The notes beneath the pieces are model-generated. The model did no database searches and had not been told where the DNA came from. It saw only the letters and a program-made list of their open reading frames with translations. From positions 695,702-759,701 of the forward strand of contig NZ_JADKRW010000001.1 in the NCBI RefSeq assembly GCF_015350995.1: a stretch of 64,000 nt of DNA, written 5' to 3'. Origin of the DNA: Curtobacterium sp. VKM Ac-1393. GTDB lineage: Bacteria > Actinomycetota > Actinomycetes > Actinomycetales > Microbacteriaceae. Made by a program: the position numbers and the translations under genes. Position 1 is the stretch's first letter, and each line of letters opens with the position of its first letter. Shown one piece after another: positions 23,492 through 32,452 of the stretch.

Positions 23492-25296
23492 CGCACCCCC
23501 TGCTGCTGCAGCCACATCTCGATCAGGCCGAGCTGCCAGAGCGCGTTCGCGCCGATCTCGGTCCGCGTGCTGTTCGGGTCCTGGAGCATCCGCTCGACCG
23601 TACCCGGGTCGAACAGACCACGTTCCCGCGCCTCCGGCGCGTGCAGTGCCGCGCGGACCCGCTCCAGGTACGGGCCCTCGAGCTGCCGGATCGCGGGCAC
23701 CGGGAACGACCCCTTGCTGCGGTCGATGACGCTGTCGGGGACGATGCCGCGCGATGCCCGCTTCATGACGCCCTTGCCGCCGTCCGACAGCTTGAGCGCG
23801 GGCGGGATCGCACCGGCGAGCTCGACGAACTCGTGGTCCAGGAACGGCACGCGGGCCTCGAGGCCCCACGCCATCGTCATGTTGTCGACGCGCTTCACCG
23901 GGTCGTCGACGAGCATCGTCATCGTGTCGCTGCGGAGCGCGGCGTCGACACTCGTCTCGGCGCCCGGAACCGCGAACGAAGCGTCCACGAACGCCGACGG
24001 GGTGTCGTCGGCGCTCTTCCAGCGCTCCCCGAGCAGCCCCTGCAGCGCCGGCCACCGGCGGTCCATGAACACGGAGCGGTAGGCCTCGGCTGCCTGGTCG
24101 CGGGGGACGTCGGCGAGCGGCGGGTACCAGTCGTAGCCGGCGAGCACCTCGTCGGCGCCCTGGCCGGACTGCACGACCTTGACATGCTGCGAGACCTCCT
24201 GCGACAGCAGGTAGAACGCGACGCAGTCGTGGCTGACCATCGGCTCGCTCATCGCGGCGACCGCACCGTCGATGCCGTCGAGCAGCCGTGTCGAGGGGAT
24301 GTGGATGCGGTGGTGGTCGGTGCCGAAGTGCTTCGCGACCTGGTCCGAGTACTCGAACTCGTCGCCGGACTCACCGCCCGCCGCCTCGAAGCCGATGCTG
24401 AACGTGGCGAGGTCCTGCTGGCCGGCCTCGGCGAGCAGCCCGACGACCAGGGACGAGTCGATGCCGCCGGACAGCAGCACGCCGACGGGGACGTCGGCCA
24501 CCATGCGGCGCTCGACCGCCGTGCGGAGGGAGCCGATGAACGCCTGCTCCCAGTCGTGGTCGGTCCAGTCGGCCCTGGCGGGGTCGCGTTCGAACCGCGG
24601 CTCCCAGTAGACGGTGTCGCGCTCGGTGCCGTCGCGCTCGATCACCCGGACGGTGGCGGGCGGCAGCTTGCCGACGCCGGACAGGATCGTGCGGGGTGCC
24701 GGCACGATCGAGTGGAAGCTCATGTACGAGGCGAAGGCGACGGGGTCGATGGACGTGTCGATGCCGCTGCCGGAGCTGCCCGCGCCGCCGTCGCCCGCCA
24801 GGATCGCCGGCAGGGAGCTCGCGAACCGCAGCCCGCCGCGGACCTGCGCGACGTACAACGGCTTGATGCCGAGCCGGTCCCGCGCCAGGACCAGCCGGCC
24901 GCTGGCGTGCTCCCAGATCGCGATGGCGAACATGCCGATCAGGTGCTCGACGAAGGCCGTGCCCCACTCGGCGTAGGCGACGGCGATGACCTCGGTGTCC
25001 GACGTCGAGAAGAACTCGTGGCCCTTGCCGCGCAGCTCGTCACGCAGCTGCTCGTAGTTGTAGACCATGCCGTTGTAGGCGATCGTCAGTCCGGCCCGGG
25101 GCAGCACCATCGGCTGCGCACCGGCGGTGGACAGGTCGACGATCGACAGTCGCCGGTGGCCGAGCGCGACCGGCCCGCGTGCCCACAGTCCGTCGCCGTC
25201 GGGGCCGCGGTGCACCATGCACCCGGTCATCCGTGCCACTGCTCCGACGTCCGGGGCGGTGCCGTCGAACCGGATCTCGCCAGCGAGTCCACACAT
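23488..25296 (-). CDS. asparagine-synthase-type amidotransferase (N-acetylglutaminylglutamine amidotransferase-like)
   Basis: 602-residue class II glutamine amidotransferase. Cys2 (MCGLAGEIRFDG) is the N-terminal nucleophile that frees ammonia from glutamine; RRLSIVDLS and YNGMVYNYEQLR bind glutamine. The synthetase domain has the PP-loop VLLSGGIDSSLV and QSGQGADEVLAGY. The opening and overall sequence resemble the amidotransferase that makes the terminal amide of N-acetylglutaminylglutamine amide, an osmoprotectant, more than AsnB itself. It starts at an ATG sharing one base with the stop of the ligase fusion upstream (TGATG) and overlaps the peptidase downstream, so it most likely amidates a peptide product. 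Confidence 0.85.
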   Translation of the reverse strand: MCGLAGEIRFDGTAPDVGAVARMTGCMVHRGPDGDGLWARGPVALGHRRLSIVDLSTAGAQPMVLPRAGLTIAYNGMVYNYEQLRDELRGKGHEFFSTSDTEVIAVAYAEWGTAFVEHLIGMFAIAIWEHASGRLVLARDRLGIKPLYVAQVRGGLRFASSLPAILAGDGGAGSSGSGIDTSIDPVAFASYMSFHSIVPAPRTILSGVGKLPPATVRVIERDGTERDTVYWEPRFERDPARADWTDHDWEQAFIGSLRTAVERRMVADVPVGVLLSGGIDSSLVVGLLAEAGQQDLATFSIGFEAAGGESGDEFEYSDQVAKHFGTDHHRIHIPSTRLLDGIDGAVAAMSEPMVSHDCVAFYLLSQEVSQHVKVVQSGQGADEVLAGYDWYPPLADVPRDQAAEAYRSVFMDRRWPALQGLLGERWKSADDTPSAFVDASFAVPGAETSVDAALRSDTMTMLVDDPVKRVDNMTMAWGLEARVPFLDHEFVELAGAIPPALKLSDGGKGVMKRASRGIVPDSVIDRSKGSFPVPAIRQLEGPYLERVRAALHAPEARERGLFDPGTVERMLQDPNSTRTEIGANALWQLGLIEMWLQQQGVR

Positions 25297-27860
25297 CAGC
25301 TGTCTCCCTCGGTCGCCGTCGCGGCGGATCCCACGATCCACGTGTCCTTGGCCCCGCCGCCGCGCGACGAGTTCACGACCATGCTGCCCTCGGGCGCGAC
25401 CCGGGTCAGCGCGACGTCGGCCAGGTGCGCGTCGCCCGCTCCGGTGCCGGTCAGGTAGACGAACGCGCGCAGGTCGACGTGCCGGGGGTCGAGGCCCGCC
25501 GGTCCGATGGTCGGGTGCGACGACAGCTGCACGACCTCTTGGCCGACCCAACCCGTCGGGTCCGCGGCGATCTCGCGCCGTCGTTCGGCGACCTCGGGGG
25601 CGCTCGCGCTCGGCCCGATCAGGACCCCTCGTCCGCCCTCACCGTCGACCGGCTTCGTCACGAGTTCGCCGACGCGGTCGAGCACCGACAGCCGCTCGCC
25701 CTCGATGCTCGTGCGGTACGTCGGCACCGACTCGAGCAGCGGCTTCTCGTCCAGGTAGTACCAGATCAGGTCCGGCACGGTGACGTACATCGCCTTGTCG
25801 TCGACCAGCGCGTTGCCGGGGGCGTTGGACAGGTGGACGTGTCCGGCCTCGGCGACGTCGAGGATGCGGGCGCCCAGCTCCGGCGTGTGGTCCGCGGTCA
25901 GGGCGCGCACGTCGCGGTCGATCCGCAGGTACAGCCCGTCGAGCACGTCACCGGTGGTCGCGTCGACCACGCGTCCGTCACGGACGTCCAGGTCCGACCC
26001 GGCCAGGAGGCGCAGCCCGGCTCCGTCGGCCAGCCTGCGGTGCTCGAACCACGCGCCGGCGGCGGGGCCGTCGCTGACGAGTGCGAGCACCGGGTCCGGG
26101 TTGCCGGTCACCGCGGTCGCGTTCGTGCGCAGGGTCTCGCGCAGCCGGTCGATCACGCCGTGTGGATCGCGCAACAGCGCCGGCCGTGGGGCGTCCGGCA
26201 CGACATCGTCCATCAGCTCGCGGAGCGCGATGCCGTACGCCACCCCGGAGGGCGACCGCACGTTGTCCTCGAGCACCCGCCAACCACCGAACTCGTTCCG
26301 CACCAGGTCGAAGCCGAGCACGGGCGCACGCACCGCGTGACCGGGCAGGCGCGAGGCATCGGGGTCCCAGCCGTTCGCGCCGACGAACTGGTGCTCGTCC
26401 ATGACCCCGTCGGCCACGATCCGCCGCTCGCCGTACACGTCGCGCAGGAACAGCTCGATCGCCCGTGCCCGCTGACCGAGGCCGCGCTCGAGCTGTGCCC
26501 ACTCGTACGCGCTGATCGTCCGCGGCACCAGGTCGCACCCGAAGGCCTGCACGCCGCCGTCCACGACGAACCCGACCTCGTGCTCGCGGGTCCAGGCGTC
26601 GCGCGCGGCGCAGTGCGCGTTCGTGGTGTCGGCGTCCCAGGCGGTGAAGTACGTCGCCAGGTCGCGGAACGCCGGACGGGGGCGGGCACCGGGGCCGACC
26701 GCTTCGTCGCCGGCGCGCACGCGGTACCCGGGGACCGCGACCGCCGGGTCCTCGTCGCGGCCGGACGGCGTGCCGGCGGTGTCCTCCACCACCAGGGCGA
26801 CGACGTCGTCGAGCTCGCCGCGCTCGGCGTACGCGGTGCGCTGCCGGTCGGTGGAGTTGCCGCGGGCCAGGGTGTCCTCGAGCAGGTCCGTGACGGTTCC
26901 CCAGTCGCCGAGTTCCTCGAGCTGCGGCCGGAGGCGTGACACGAGCTGCCGGACCGCGACCTCGGCCGGCAGGCGTTCCGGGTGCTGCCCGAGGCCGAGC
27001 AGTTCGCCGCTCAGCCCGGTGCGTGCCGCTTGCCACATCGCCGCACGGTGCAGGGGCTCGCTGCGGGGGTGCCACTCGGCGCCGGACTCGACGGCGATCT
27101 CGGCCTTCCGCACCGCGGCCCGGAACAGCCCGGCGATCAGGACGGCGTCGTCGACGATCGGAGTGGCGTCGCAGACCCGGAGCTCAAGCGTCGGAGCGTG
27201 CGACGACGGCCGTACGTCGAAGTACGCCATCTTCTTGTCGGCGATCACCCCCGAGGCGATCAGGTCGTCGAGCACCTTGTCGTACTCCGCCGCGCTCGAC
27301 ACCCGACCGAAGCTGCCCGCCGACGGCCACCGCTGCCAGATGATGCTGCGGAACGACGAGTACCCGGTGTCCTGCCCGTTCCAGAACGGACTCGACGCGC
27401 TCAGGGCCAGCAGCACCGGCAGCACCGGGGCCACCCGCTGGGCGATCTGCACCGCCAGGTCACGGTCGCTCACACCGACGTGCACCTGCAGGCCGCAGAT
27501 GAGCTGCTCGTCGACGAGCATCCGATACTGCTCCTGCATCCGGCCGTAGCGCCCGCCGCTGGTGAGCTCGAAGTCGGCGTACTCGGACCGCGGTGCCGTA
27601 CCGACCGACGCGATGGTGACCCCGGCCGGTGCGATCGCGGCGCTGAGCTCACGGCGCAGGTCGACGATCACCCGCCGCAGGTCGTCGAGGGTGCGCACCA
27701 CGGGGGTGTTCGTCTCGATGGTCGTGCGCTGCAGTTCCGCGCCGAAGCGGTCGGCGGGCAGCTTGGGCAGAAGGCGCGGGGCCTTCGCGGAAAGTCGGCC
27801 GGACTCGAGGTCGATGAGGTGCAGCTCTTCCTCGGCGCCGAGCGTCAGCTCTGCACTCAT
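25296..27860 (-). CDS. fusion of GCS2-type carboxylate-amine ligase and circularly permuted ATP-grasp ligase
   Basis: 854-residue two-enzyme fusion. Residues about 1-370 are a glutamate-cysteine-ligase-type (GCS2, YbdK-like) ligase: LGAEEELHLID with metal-binding Glu, CGLQVHVGVSDR and TLELRVCD. After a linker, residues about 400-854 are a circularly permuted ATP-grasp domain: NEFGGWRVLEDNVRSPSG, RTLTADH-like arginine-rich strands, LVTKPVDGEGGRGV and NSSRGGGAKDTW. Each half forms an amide bond using ATP, so the protein could build a dipeptide or tripeptide. It heads an operon with an amidotransferase and a peptidase. The ATG at 27860 opens directly into the GCS2 core. Substrates are unknown. 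Confidence 0.85.
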   Translation of the reverse strand: MSAELTLGAEEELHLIDLESGRLSAKAPRLLPKLPADRFGAELQRTTIETNTPVVRTLDDLRRVIVDLRRELSAAIAPAGVTIASVGTAPRSEYADFELTSGGRYGRMQEQYRMLVDEQLICGLQVHVGVSDRDLAVQIAQRVAPVLPVLLALSASSPFWNGQDTGYSSFRSIIWQRWPSAGSFGRVSSAAEYDKVLDDLIASGVIADKKMAYFDVRPSSHAPTLELRVCDATPIVDDAVLIAGLFRAAVRKAEIAVESGAEWHPRSEPLHRAAMWQAARTGLSGELLGLGQHPERLPAEVAVRQLVSRLRPQLEELGDWGTVTDLLEDTLARGNSTDRQRTAYAERGELDDVVALVVEDTAGTPSGRDEDPAVAVPGYRVRAGDEAVGPGARPRPAFRDLATYFTAWDADTTNAHCAARDAWTREHEVGFVVDGGVQAFGCDLVPRTISAYEWAQLERGLGQRARAIELFLRDVYGERRIVADGVMDEHQFVGANGWDPDASRLPGHAVRAPVLGFDLVRNEFGGWRVLEDNVRSPSGVAYGIALRELMDDVVPDAPRPALLRDPHGVIDRLRETLRTNATAVTGNPDPVLALVSDGPAAGAWFEHRRLADGAGLRLLAGSDLDVRDGRVVDATTGDVLDGLYLRIDRDVRALTADHTPELGARILDVAEAGHVHLSNAPGNALVDDKAMYVTVPDLIWYYLDEKPLLESVPTYRTSIEGERLSVLDRVGELVTKPVDGEGGRGVLIGPSASAPEVAERRREIAADPTGWVGQEVVQLSSHPTIGPAGLDPRHVDLRAFVYLTGTGAGDAHLADVALTRVAPEGSMVVNSSRGGGAKDTWIVGSAATATEGDS

Positions 27861-27996
27861 GGCTGGAACCTACGCGTGGCTGCTGTGGTGCGCGCCGCGG
27901 CACACCGCCCGACTCGTGCCCGTAACACGCCCGTCAACCGAGCGTCACGAGCACTGCTCCGCCCGGCCGCACCGTGCTGTGGACGCACCACACGTT

Positions 27997-28040
27997 CGGA
28001 CGGGAGGCACGACGCCAGCCCGCCACGCGCCTCCCGTCCG
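27997..28040. repeat. 44-nt inverted repeat (copy 1 of a two-copy element)
   Basis: Perfect 12-bp arms CGGACGGGAGGC and GCCTCCCGTCCG bracket a 20-base centre containing GCCAGC. The element has exactly the same length, arms and centre word as one at 51832-51875. Both are in intergenic DNA. Confidence 0.7.
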
Positions 28041-28063
28041 CACCGTGCGCACCTCGCCACCCC

Positions 28064-28123
28064 GTGCGAGGTTCCACGCACCGTGCCCGGTTACAAGCGC
28101 GCACCACGCGCGCAACCTCGCAC
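28064..28123. repeat. dyad of the GTGCGAGGTTCC family (second copy)
   Basis: GTGCGAGGTT at 28064-28073 and AACCTCGCAC at 28114-28123 form perfect 10-bp arms. Like the copy at 21422-21482, the left arm continues CC, the spacer contains GTGCCCGG, and the right arm continues CAG. The 352-base gap 27861-28212 holds this, the 44-nt repeat and no gene. Confidence 0.65.
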
Positions 28124-28212
28124 CAGCCCGCGCACCCCGCACCGTGCGCACCGCGCCGACCCCGCACCAGCCCGCGAAAGCCGCACCGTGCGAGCGCCGG
28201 CCCGCCGCCCGC

Positions 28213-29082
28213 CTACCCCCGCGTCCGCGCCAACCGCCGGTTGAGCGCACCGTTCAGCAGCGCCACGAGCAGCCCCACCGCGAACACGAGCGTCCCGAAG
28301 CACAGCACCTGCGGCGGCATGCCGGCCTTCGCGGCCCCGTACACGAACAGCGGGAAGGTGACGGCTGGCCCGGCGACGAACGAGGTGATGACGTAGTCGT
28401 CGATCGACATCGCGAGCGCCAGCAGCCCCGCCGCGAGCATGCCCGGCGCGAGCAGCGGCAGGGTGACGAGCCGGAAGGCCTGGAACGGCGTCGCACCGAG
28501 GTCGCTCGCGGCCTCTTCGAGCACCTGCGACGTGCCGGAGATCCGCGCCCGGAGCACCACCACGACGTACGCGACGTCGAACGCCACGTGCGTGATCAGC
28601 ACCGTCAGGAACCCGGTGCCGAGCCCCACCGACAAGAAGAAGGAGAGCGACGCCGAGCCGACCACGATGGACGGCGCCGCGATGTCCGCGAAGACGACGG
28701 CGTTCACGGCACCGCGGCCGGGGAACCGGTACCGCTCGAGCGCCAGGGCCAGCGGCAGCCCGATCGCGACCGAGACGATCGCGGCGAGGAACGCGACCAG
28801 GACCGAGGTGACGAACGCCGACCCGAGCCCGGAGACGTTGACCAGGTTCGCGTACCAGTAGGTCGTGAAGCCGTTCCAGGCGAAGGACAGTCGGTTCGTC
28901 GGGGCGTCGTTGAACGAGTACACGATCATGTAGACGATCGGCACGAGCGTGATCGCGATGGTGACCCAGTAGATGATCGCGAGCCAGGGCCCGCGCCGGT
29001 TCACGCCGTGGCGGCTCGGGCCGCGGGCGATCCCGCCGGTGGCCGGTGCGGCGGACGATCGGGTCGGTGCGACGGCGGTCAT
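28213..29082 (-). CDS. spermidine/putrescine ABC transporter permease, PotC type
   Basis: 289-residue inner-membrane permease with six membrane segments. The cytoplasmic EAA loop is EEAASDLGATPFQAFRLVTLP, which contacts the ATPase. SIDDYVITSFVAGP and VTFPLFVYG are typical of PotC. The ATG at 29082 overlaps the stop of the PotB-type gene. With it, the lipoprotein and the ATPase it forms an importer for polyamines. It is the last gene of a PotABDC-ordered operon (ATPase, binding protein, PotB, PotC). Confidence 0.9.
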   Translation of the reverse strand: MTAVAPTRSSAAPATGGIARGPSRHGVNRRGPWLAIIYWVTIAITLVPIVYMIVYSFNDAPTNRLSFAWNGFTTYWYANLVNVSGLGSAFVTSVLVAFLAAIVSVAIGLPLALALERYRFPGRGAVNAVVFADIAAPSIVVGSASLSFFLSVGLGTGFLTVLITHVAFDVAYVVVVLRARISGTSQVLEEAASDLGATPFQAFRLVTLPLLAPGMLAAGLLALAMSIDDYVITSFVAGPAVTFPLFVYGAAKAGMPPQVLCFGTLVFAVGLLVALLNGALNRRLARTRG

Positions 29083-30020
29083 ACGAGGTCCTCGAGGTCG
29101 TCGGTGCCGGAGACGCGGGCGTAGATGAACAGGATGATGCCGAGCACCACCATGAGCACGGTCGACAGTGCCGCCGCGACGTTGTACTGCTGGTTGCCGG
29201 AGTAGGCGTCCTGGATCGCCTGGCCGATCGTGTACGTGTTCGTGCCGCCGAGCAGCGCCGAGTTCACCGGGTCGCCGACGCTGTCGATGAACACGAGCAG
29301 CACCCCGGCGAAGATGCCCGAGCGGGACAGCGGCAGCGTGGTGTGCCAGAACGCCCGGAACTTGCCGGCGTACAGGTCGTTGGCGGCTTCGCCGAGTCGC
29401 GGGTCGATGCGTTCGAGTGCGGCGTAGATCGGCAGCACCATGAACGCCAGGTCGTTGTACGCGTCGCCGAAGATCACCGCGCCGCCGGTCCCGAGGATGT
29501 GGAAGTCCTTGCCGGCCAGGCCGATCGCCTGCAGGAACGTGACGACCGGGCCCTGCGACGCGAGCACGAACGCCCACATGTCGGTACGGATGATGAACGA
29601 CACCAGGAAGCTCACGAACACGAGCATGAGCAGCGGGTTCTTCCACCTCGGGGACACCCGGAACGCGATGAAGTACGCCACCGGGTACCCGACGATGATG
29701 GTCACGACCGTGGCTGCTGCGCCGTACCAGAGGGATCGGAGCAGGAACGTCAGGTACGGCACCTGCGGGTCGATGAACAGCGAGCCGTAGATCCCCCAGT
29801 TCCACGTGAAGGTGTACCCGTCGTCCGGGTTGCCCGACATCAGCGAGACGATGAGCCCTGACACGAGCGGGATGACGAAGAACACGCAGAGGTACGCGGT
29901 CCCGACCAACGCGAGCAGGAACGGTGTGCCGCGACCCCGCCCCCGGCGGACCGGAGCCGGACCCGGACCCGCGCCCGGTGTCGGTGTGGCACCCGGGCCG
30001 GCGACGCCGACGGCGGTCAC
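29079..30020 (-). CDS. spermidine/putrescine ABC transporter permease, PotB type
   Basis: 313-residue permease. A basic Gly/Pro-rich N-terminal tail precedes six membrane segments beginning TPFLLALVGTAYLCVFFVIP. The EAA loop is GEAANDLYAGKFRAFWHTTLP. The GTG at 30020 overlaps the binding-protein stop (GTGA), and downstream it overlaps PotC. It pairs with PotC to form the membrane channel of the polyamine importer. The long stretch of coding sequence upstream in the same frame is a shadow of the binding-protein gene. Confidence 0.9.
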   Translation of the reverse strand: MTAVGVAGPGATPTPGAGPGPAPVRRGRGRGTPFLLALVGTAYLCVFFVIPLVSGLIVSLMSGNPDDGYTFTWNWGIYGSLFIDPQVPYLTFLLRSLWYGAAATVVTIIVGYPVAYFIAFRVSPRWKNPLLMLVFVSFLVSFIIRTDMWAFVLASQGPVVTFLQAIGLAGKDFHILGTGGAVIFGDAYNDLAFMVLPIYAALERIDPRLGEAANDLYAGKFRAFWHTTLPLSRSGIFAGVLLVFIDSVGDPVNSALLGGTNTYTIGQAIQDAYSGNQQYNVAAALSTVLMVVLGIILFIYARVSGTDDLEDLV

Positions 30021-31237
30021 GACTGCACCACCGCGTTGAAGATGCCGTTCCACTCCGAGTACTCGTCGTAGTTCTCGAACACCCGGAACTCGTGCGACTT
30101 GTCGAGCACCTCGGACGAGGGGAACACCAGCGGACTGTCCGCCACCGTCGCGTCGTCGAGCTCGTTCCGCACGTAGTCCTCGGCGCCGGGGACCGGGCAG
30201 ACGTAGTTGACGTAGTCCTCGACGATGCCGGCGATCTTCGGCGTGTAGTAGAAGTCCATCCACTCGAGGGCGGCCACCGGGTTCTCCGCCTGCCGGGGGA
30301 TCATGAGGTTGTCGTGCCACATCATCTGGCCCTCCTCCGGCGTCACGAACTTCAGGTCCTCGAACCCGGACTGCTGCGCCTGGAAGACGTCGCCCGACCA
30401 CGCCTGGGTGATCCACGTGTCGCCGTTCTCCAACCGGTTGATGTAGCTCTGGTCGTAGAACCCGGTGACGCTCGGGCGCAGTTTCCGCAACCAGGCCTGC
30501 GCTTTCCGCCAGTCCGCCGGGGTCGAGGTCTCGGGGGCGATGCCGTTCGCGAGCAGTCCGAGGGAACCGAGCTCGGTGTTGTCGCTCATCAGTCCGACGC
30601 GGCCCGCGAACGCCGGGTCGAGCAGGTCCTGGAACGACGTGATCTCGCGGTCGATGTACTTCGGGTTGTAGGCGATCCCGGTGAACCCGGTCTGCCAGAC
30701 GACGGAGTGCTTGTTGCCGGGGTCGTACGTCGGGTCCTTCACCGAGTCCCCCGCGTTCGCCGCGAAGTTCGGCAGCCGCGAGTGGTCGAGCTCGCACACG
30801 AAGCCGTTCTTGATCATCTGGGTCAACTCGAACCCGTTGGTCATCACGACCAGGTCGTAGCCGGTGGCACCCTGCGCCCGCAGGATCGGCGAGACGGTCG
30901 CGTAGAAGGTCGCGTTGTCCTGGATCACCGCCTGGTAGTCGACGCTGATGCCGGTGGCTTTCTGGAACAACGCGAGCGACTCCGACTTGCCGTGGTCGGA
31001 GTCGATGTAGAGCGGCCAGTTCGCGAAGTTCAGCGTCTTGGTCGCCTTCGCGTCCTTCCAGAACGCGGTCCAGTCGACGGCGTTCTCGGCCACGGACGCG
31101 GCCGAGCCCTTGATGCTGCAGCCCGCCAGCAGTGCGGCGACGGCGGCGGCGCCGCCACCGGCCAACAGGCCCCGTCGACTGAGCCGCGCGGACGTCAGTC
31201 CGCGCAGCAGGTCCGGGCCGGCTCCCCCGCCGGTCAC
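30017..31237 (-). CDS. polyamine-binding lipoprotein, PotD type
   Basis: 406-residue extracellular solute-binding protein. The N-terminus has a twin-arginine-type motif (LSRRGLLAGG) and a lipobox LLAGC, so it is probably exported by Tat and anchored by a diacylglyceryl-cysteine. LNFANWPLYID and the Trp/Asp-rich ligand region (WITQAWSGDVFQAQ) are typical of PotD/PotF, where Trp and Asp residues cage the polyamine. The GTG start at 31237 (VTGGGAGP) overlaps the ATPase stop. It delivers putrescine, spermidine or a related amine to the permeases. Confidence 0.9.
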   Translation of the reverse strand: MTGGGAGPDLLRGLTSARLSRRGLLAGGGAAAVAALLAGCSIKGSAASVAENAVDWTAFWKDAKATKTLNFANWPLYIDSDHGKSESLALFQKATGISVDYQAVIQDNATFYATVSPILRAQGATGYDLVVMTNGFELTQMIKNGFVCELDHSRLPNFAANAGDSVKDPTYDPGNKHSVVWQTGFTGIAYNPKYIDREITSFQDLLDPAFAGRVGLMSDNTELGSLGLLANGIAPETSTPADWRKAQAWLRKLRPSVTGFYDQSYINRLENGDTWITQAWSGDVFQAQQSGFEDLKFVTPEEGQMMWHDNLMIPRQAENPVAALEWMDFYYTPKIAGIVEDYVNYVCPVPGAEDYVRNELDDATVADSPLVFPSSEVLDKSHEFRVFENYDEYSEWNGIFNAVVQS

Positions 31238-32421
31238 GCGAGCGATCCTGCCGTGGCGGGTGCGGACGGGAGGCCCGTGGCGGCGTGGGCGGTGACGGAC
31301 GCGTCGGACGCGGGGTGCGCCTCCAGGCCGAAACCGTGGTCGACGCCCCACGTGAGCCAGACCTCGGTGCCGGTCGCGATCCGCGGCCCGCCCTTCGAGT
31401 TCTGCGCGAACACCGAGACGCGGCCGGCGCCGGGGACGTCCACCAGGTACTGGGTGCTGACGCCGGAGAACGAGACGTCGACCACGCGGCCGGGGCCGAG
31501 GATGTTGCGGCCGGCTTCGGGGGTGGGCTCCGAGGTGCGGATCTTGAGCTTCTCCGGACGGACGCCGACGACGACGCTGCCCGAGGTCGAGACGGCGCGG
31601 TCGGCCGGGACGGCGATGGTGCCCGCCGGGGTCGCGACCACGAGCAGCGGGCCGTCGGTGCCGCGGACCTCGCCCTCGAGCAGGTTCGACTGGCCGAGGA
31701 AGTTCGCGACGAACGCGGTGCGGGGCAGCTCGTACAGGTCCTGGGGGCTGCCCATCTGCTCGATCCGGCCGCCGTTCATGACGGCGACCGTGTCGGCCAT
31801 CGTCATCGCTTCTTCCTGGTCGTGGGTGACGTGCAGGAAGGTGAGCCCGACCTCGGCCTGGATCGTCTTCAGCTCGAGCTGCATCTGGTGCCGGAGCTTC
31901 AGGTCGAGCGCGCCGAGCGGCTCGTCGAGCAGCAGCAGGGCCGGCCGGTTCACGATCGCGCGGGCCAGGGCGACGCGCTGCTGCATGCCGCCGGACAGCG
32001 AAGCCGGGCGCTTGTCGGCGGACGCGTCGAGTTCGACCAGGTGCAGGGCCTCGCGCGCCTTCGTCATCGGGTCCGGGATCCGCCGCCGCTTCAGGCCGAA
32101 CGCGACGTTGTCGAGCACGCTCATGTGCGGGAACAGCGCGTAGTTCTGGAACACCGTGTTGACGGGCCGCTGGTACGGCTTCGTGTCGGTGACGTCCTTG
32201 CCGCCGATGGTGATGGTGCCGCTCGTGGGTTCCTCGAGGCCGGCCACGAGCCGCAGCGTCGTGGTCTTGCCGCAGCCCGAGGGGCCGAGCAGGGCGAAGA
32301 ACGAGCCGGCGGGCACCGTCAGGTCGAGGGCGTCGACCGCGGTGTGCCCGGGGAACGACTTGGTGATCTGCTCGAGCCGGAGATCGGCTCCGGATTCGGC
32401 GAACGTGCCGGTCATTGCCAT
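31234..32421 (-). CDS. polyamine ABC transporter ATPase, PotA type
   Basis: 395-residue ATPase. Walker A is LLGPSGCGKTTT, the Q-loop NTVFQNYALFPHM, signature LSGGMQQRVALARAI, Walker B LLLLDEPLGALD and the H-loop HVTHDQEEAM. The C-terminal part (TOBE domain, VVGVRPEKLKIRT) is regulatory, as in PotA/MalK. The ATG at 32421 has CAGGAGG five bases upstream. It is the first gene of the importer operon, 31 bases after the aminobutyraldehyde dehydrogenase gene, so all five are probably transcribed together from the region near 33900. Confidence 0.93.
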   Translation of the reverse strand: MAMTGTFAESGADLRLEQITKSFPGHTAVDALDLTVPAGSFFALLGPSGCGKTTTLRLVAGLEEPTSGTITIGGKDVTDTKPYQRPVNTVFQNYALFPHMSVLDNVAFGLKRRRIPDPMTKAREALHLVELDASADKRPASLSGGMQQRVALARAIVNRPALLLLDEPLGALDLKLRHQMQLELKTIQAEVGLTFLHVTHDQEEAMTMADTVAVMNGGRIEQMGSPQDLYELPRTAFVANFLGQSNLLEGEVRGTDGPLLVVATPAGTIAVPADRAVSTSGSVVVGVRPEKLKIRTSEPTPEAGRNILGPGRVVDVSFSGVSTQYLVDVPGAGRVSVFAQNSKGGPRIATGTEVWLTWGVDHGFGLEAHPASDASVTAHAATGLPSAPATAGSLA

Positions 32422-32452
32422 GGTGCCTCCTGCTGCGTCGGACGGGTCGGGA

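Noticed and set aside
21401..24082. 893-codon plus-strand frame opposite the S9 peptidase and amidotransferase
   Set aside because: Composition is Arg/Gly/Val/His-rich noise and it crosses two coupled genes with intact catalytic motifs.
23488..25296. Amidotransferase called as plain asparagine synthetase AsnB
   Set aside because: The N-terminal sequence and the operon with a peptide-ligase fusion and peptidase fit a peptide amidotransferase better.
31263..31275. Another CGGACGGGAGGC word, as a third copy of the 44-nt repeat
   Set aside because: It lies inside the PotA-type coding sequence and lacks the matching right arm; likewise the half-match near 9040.
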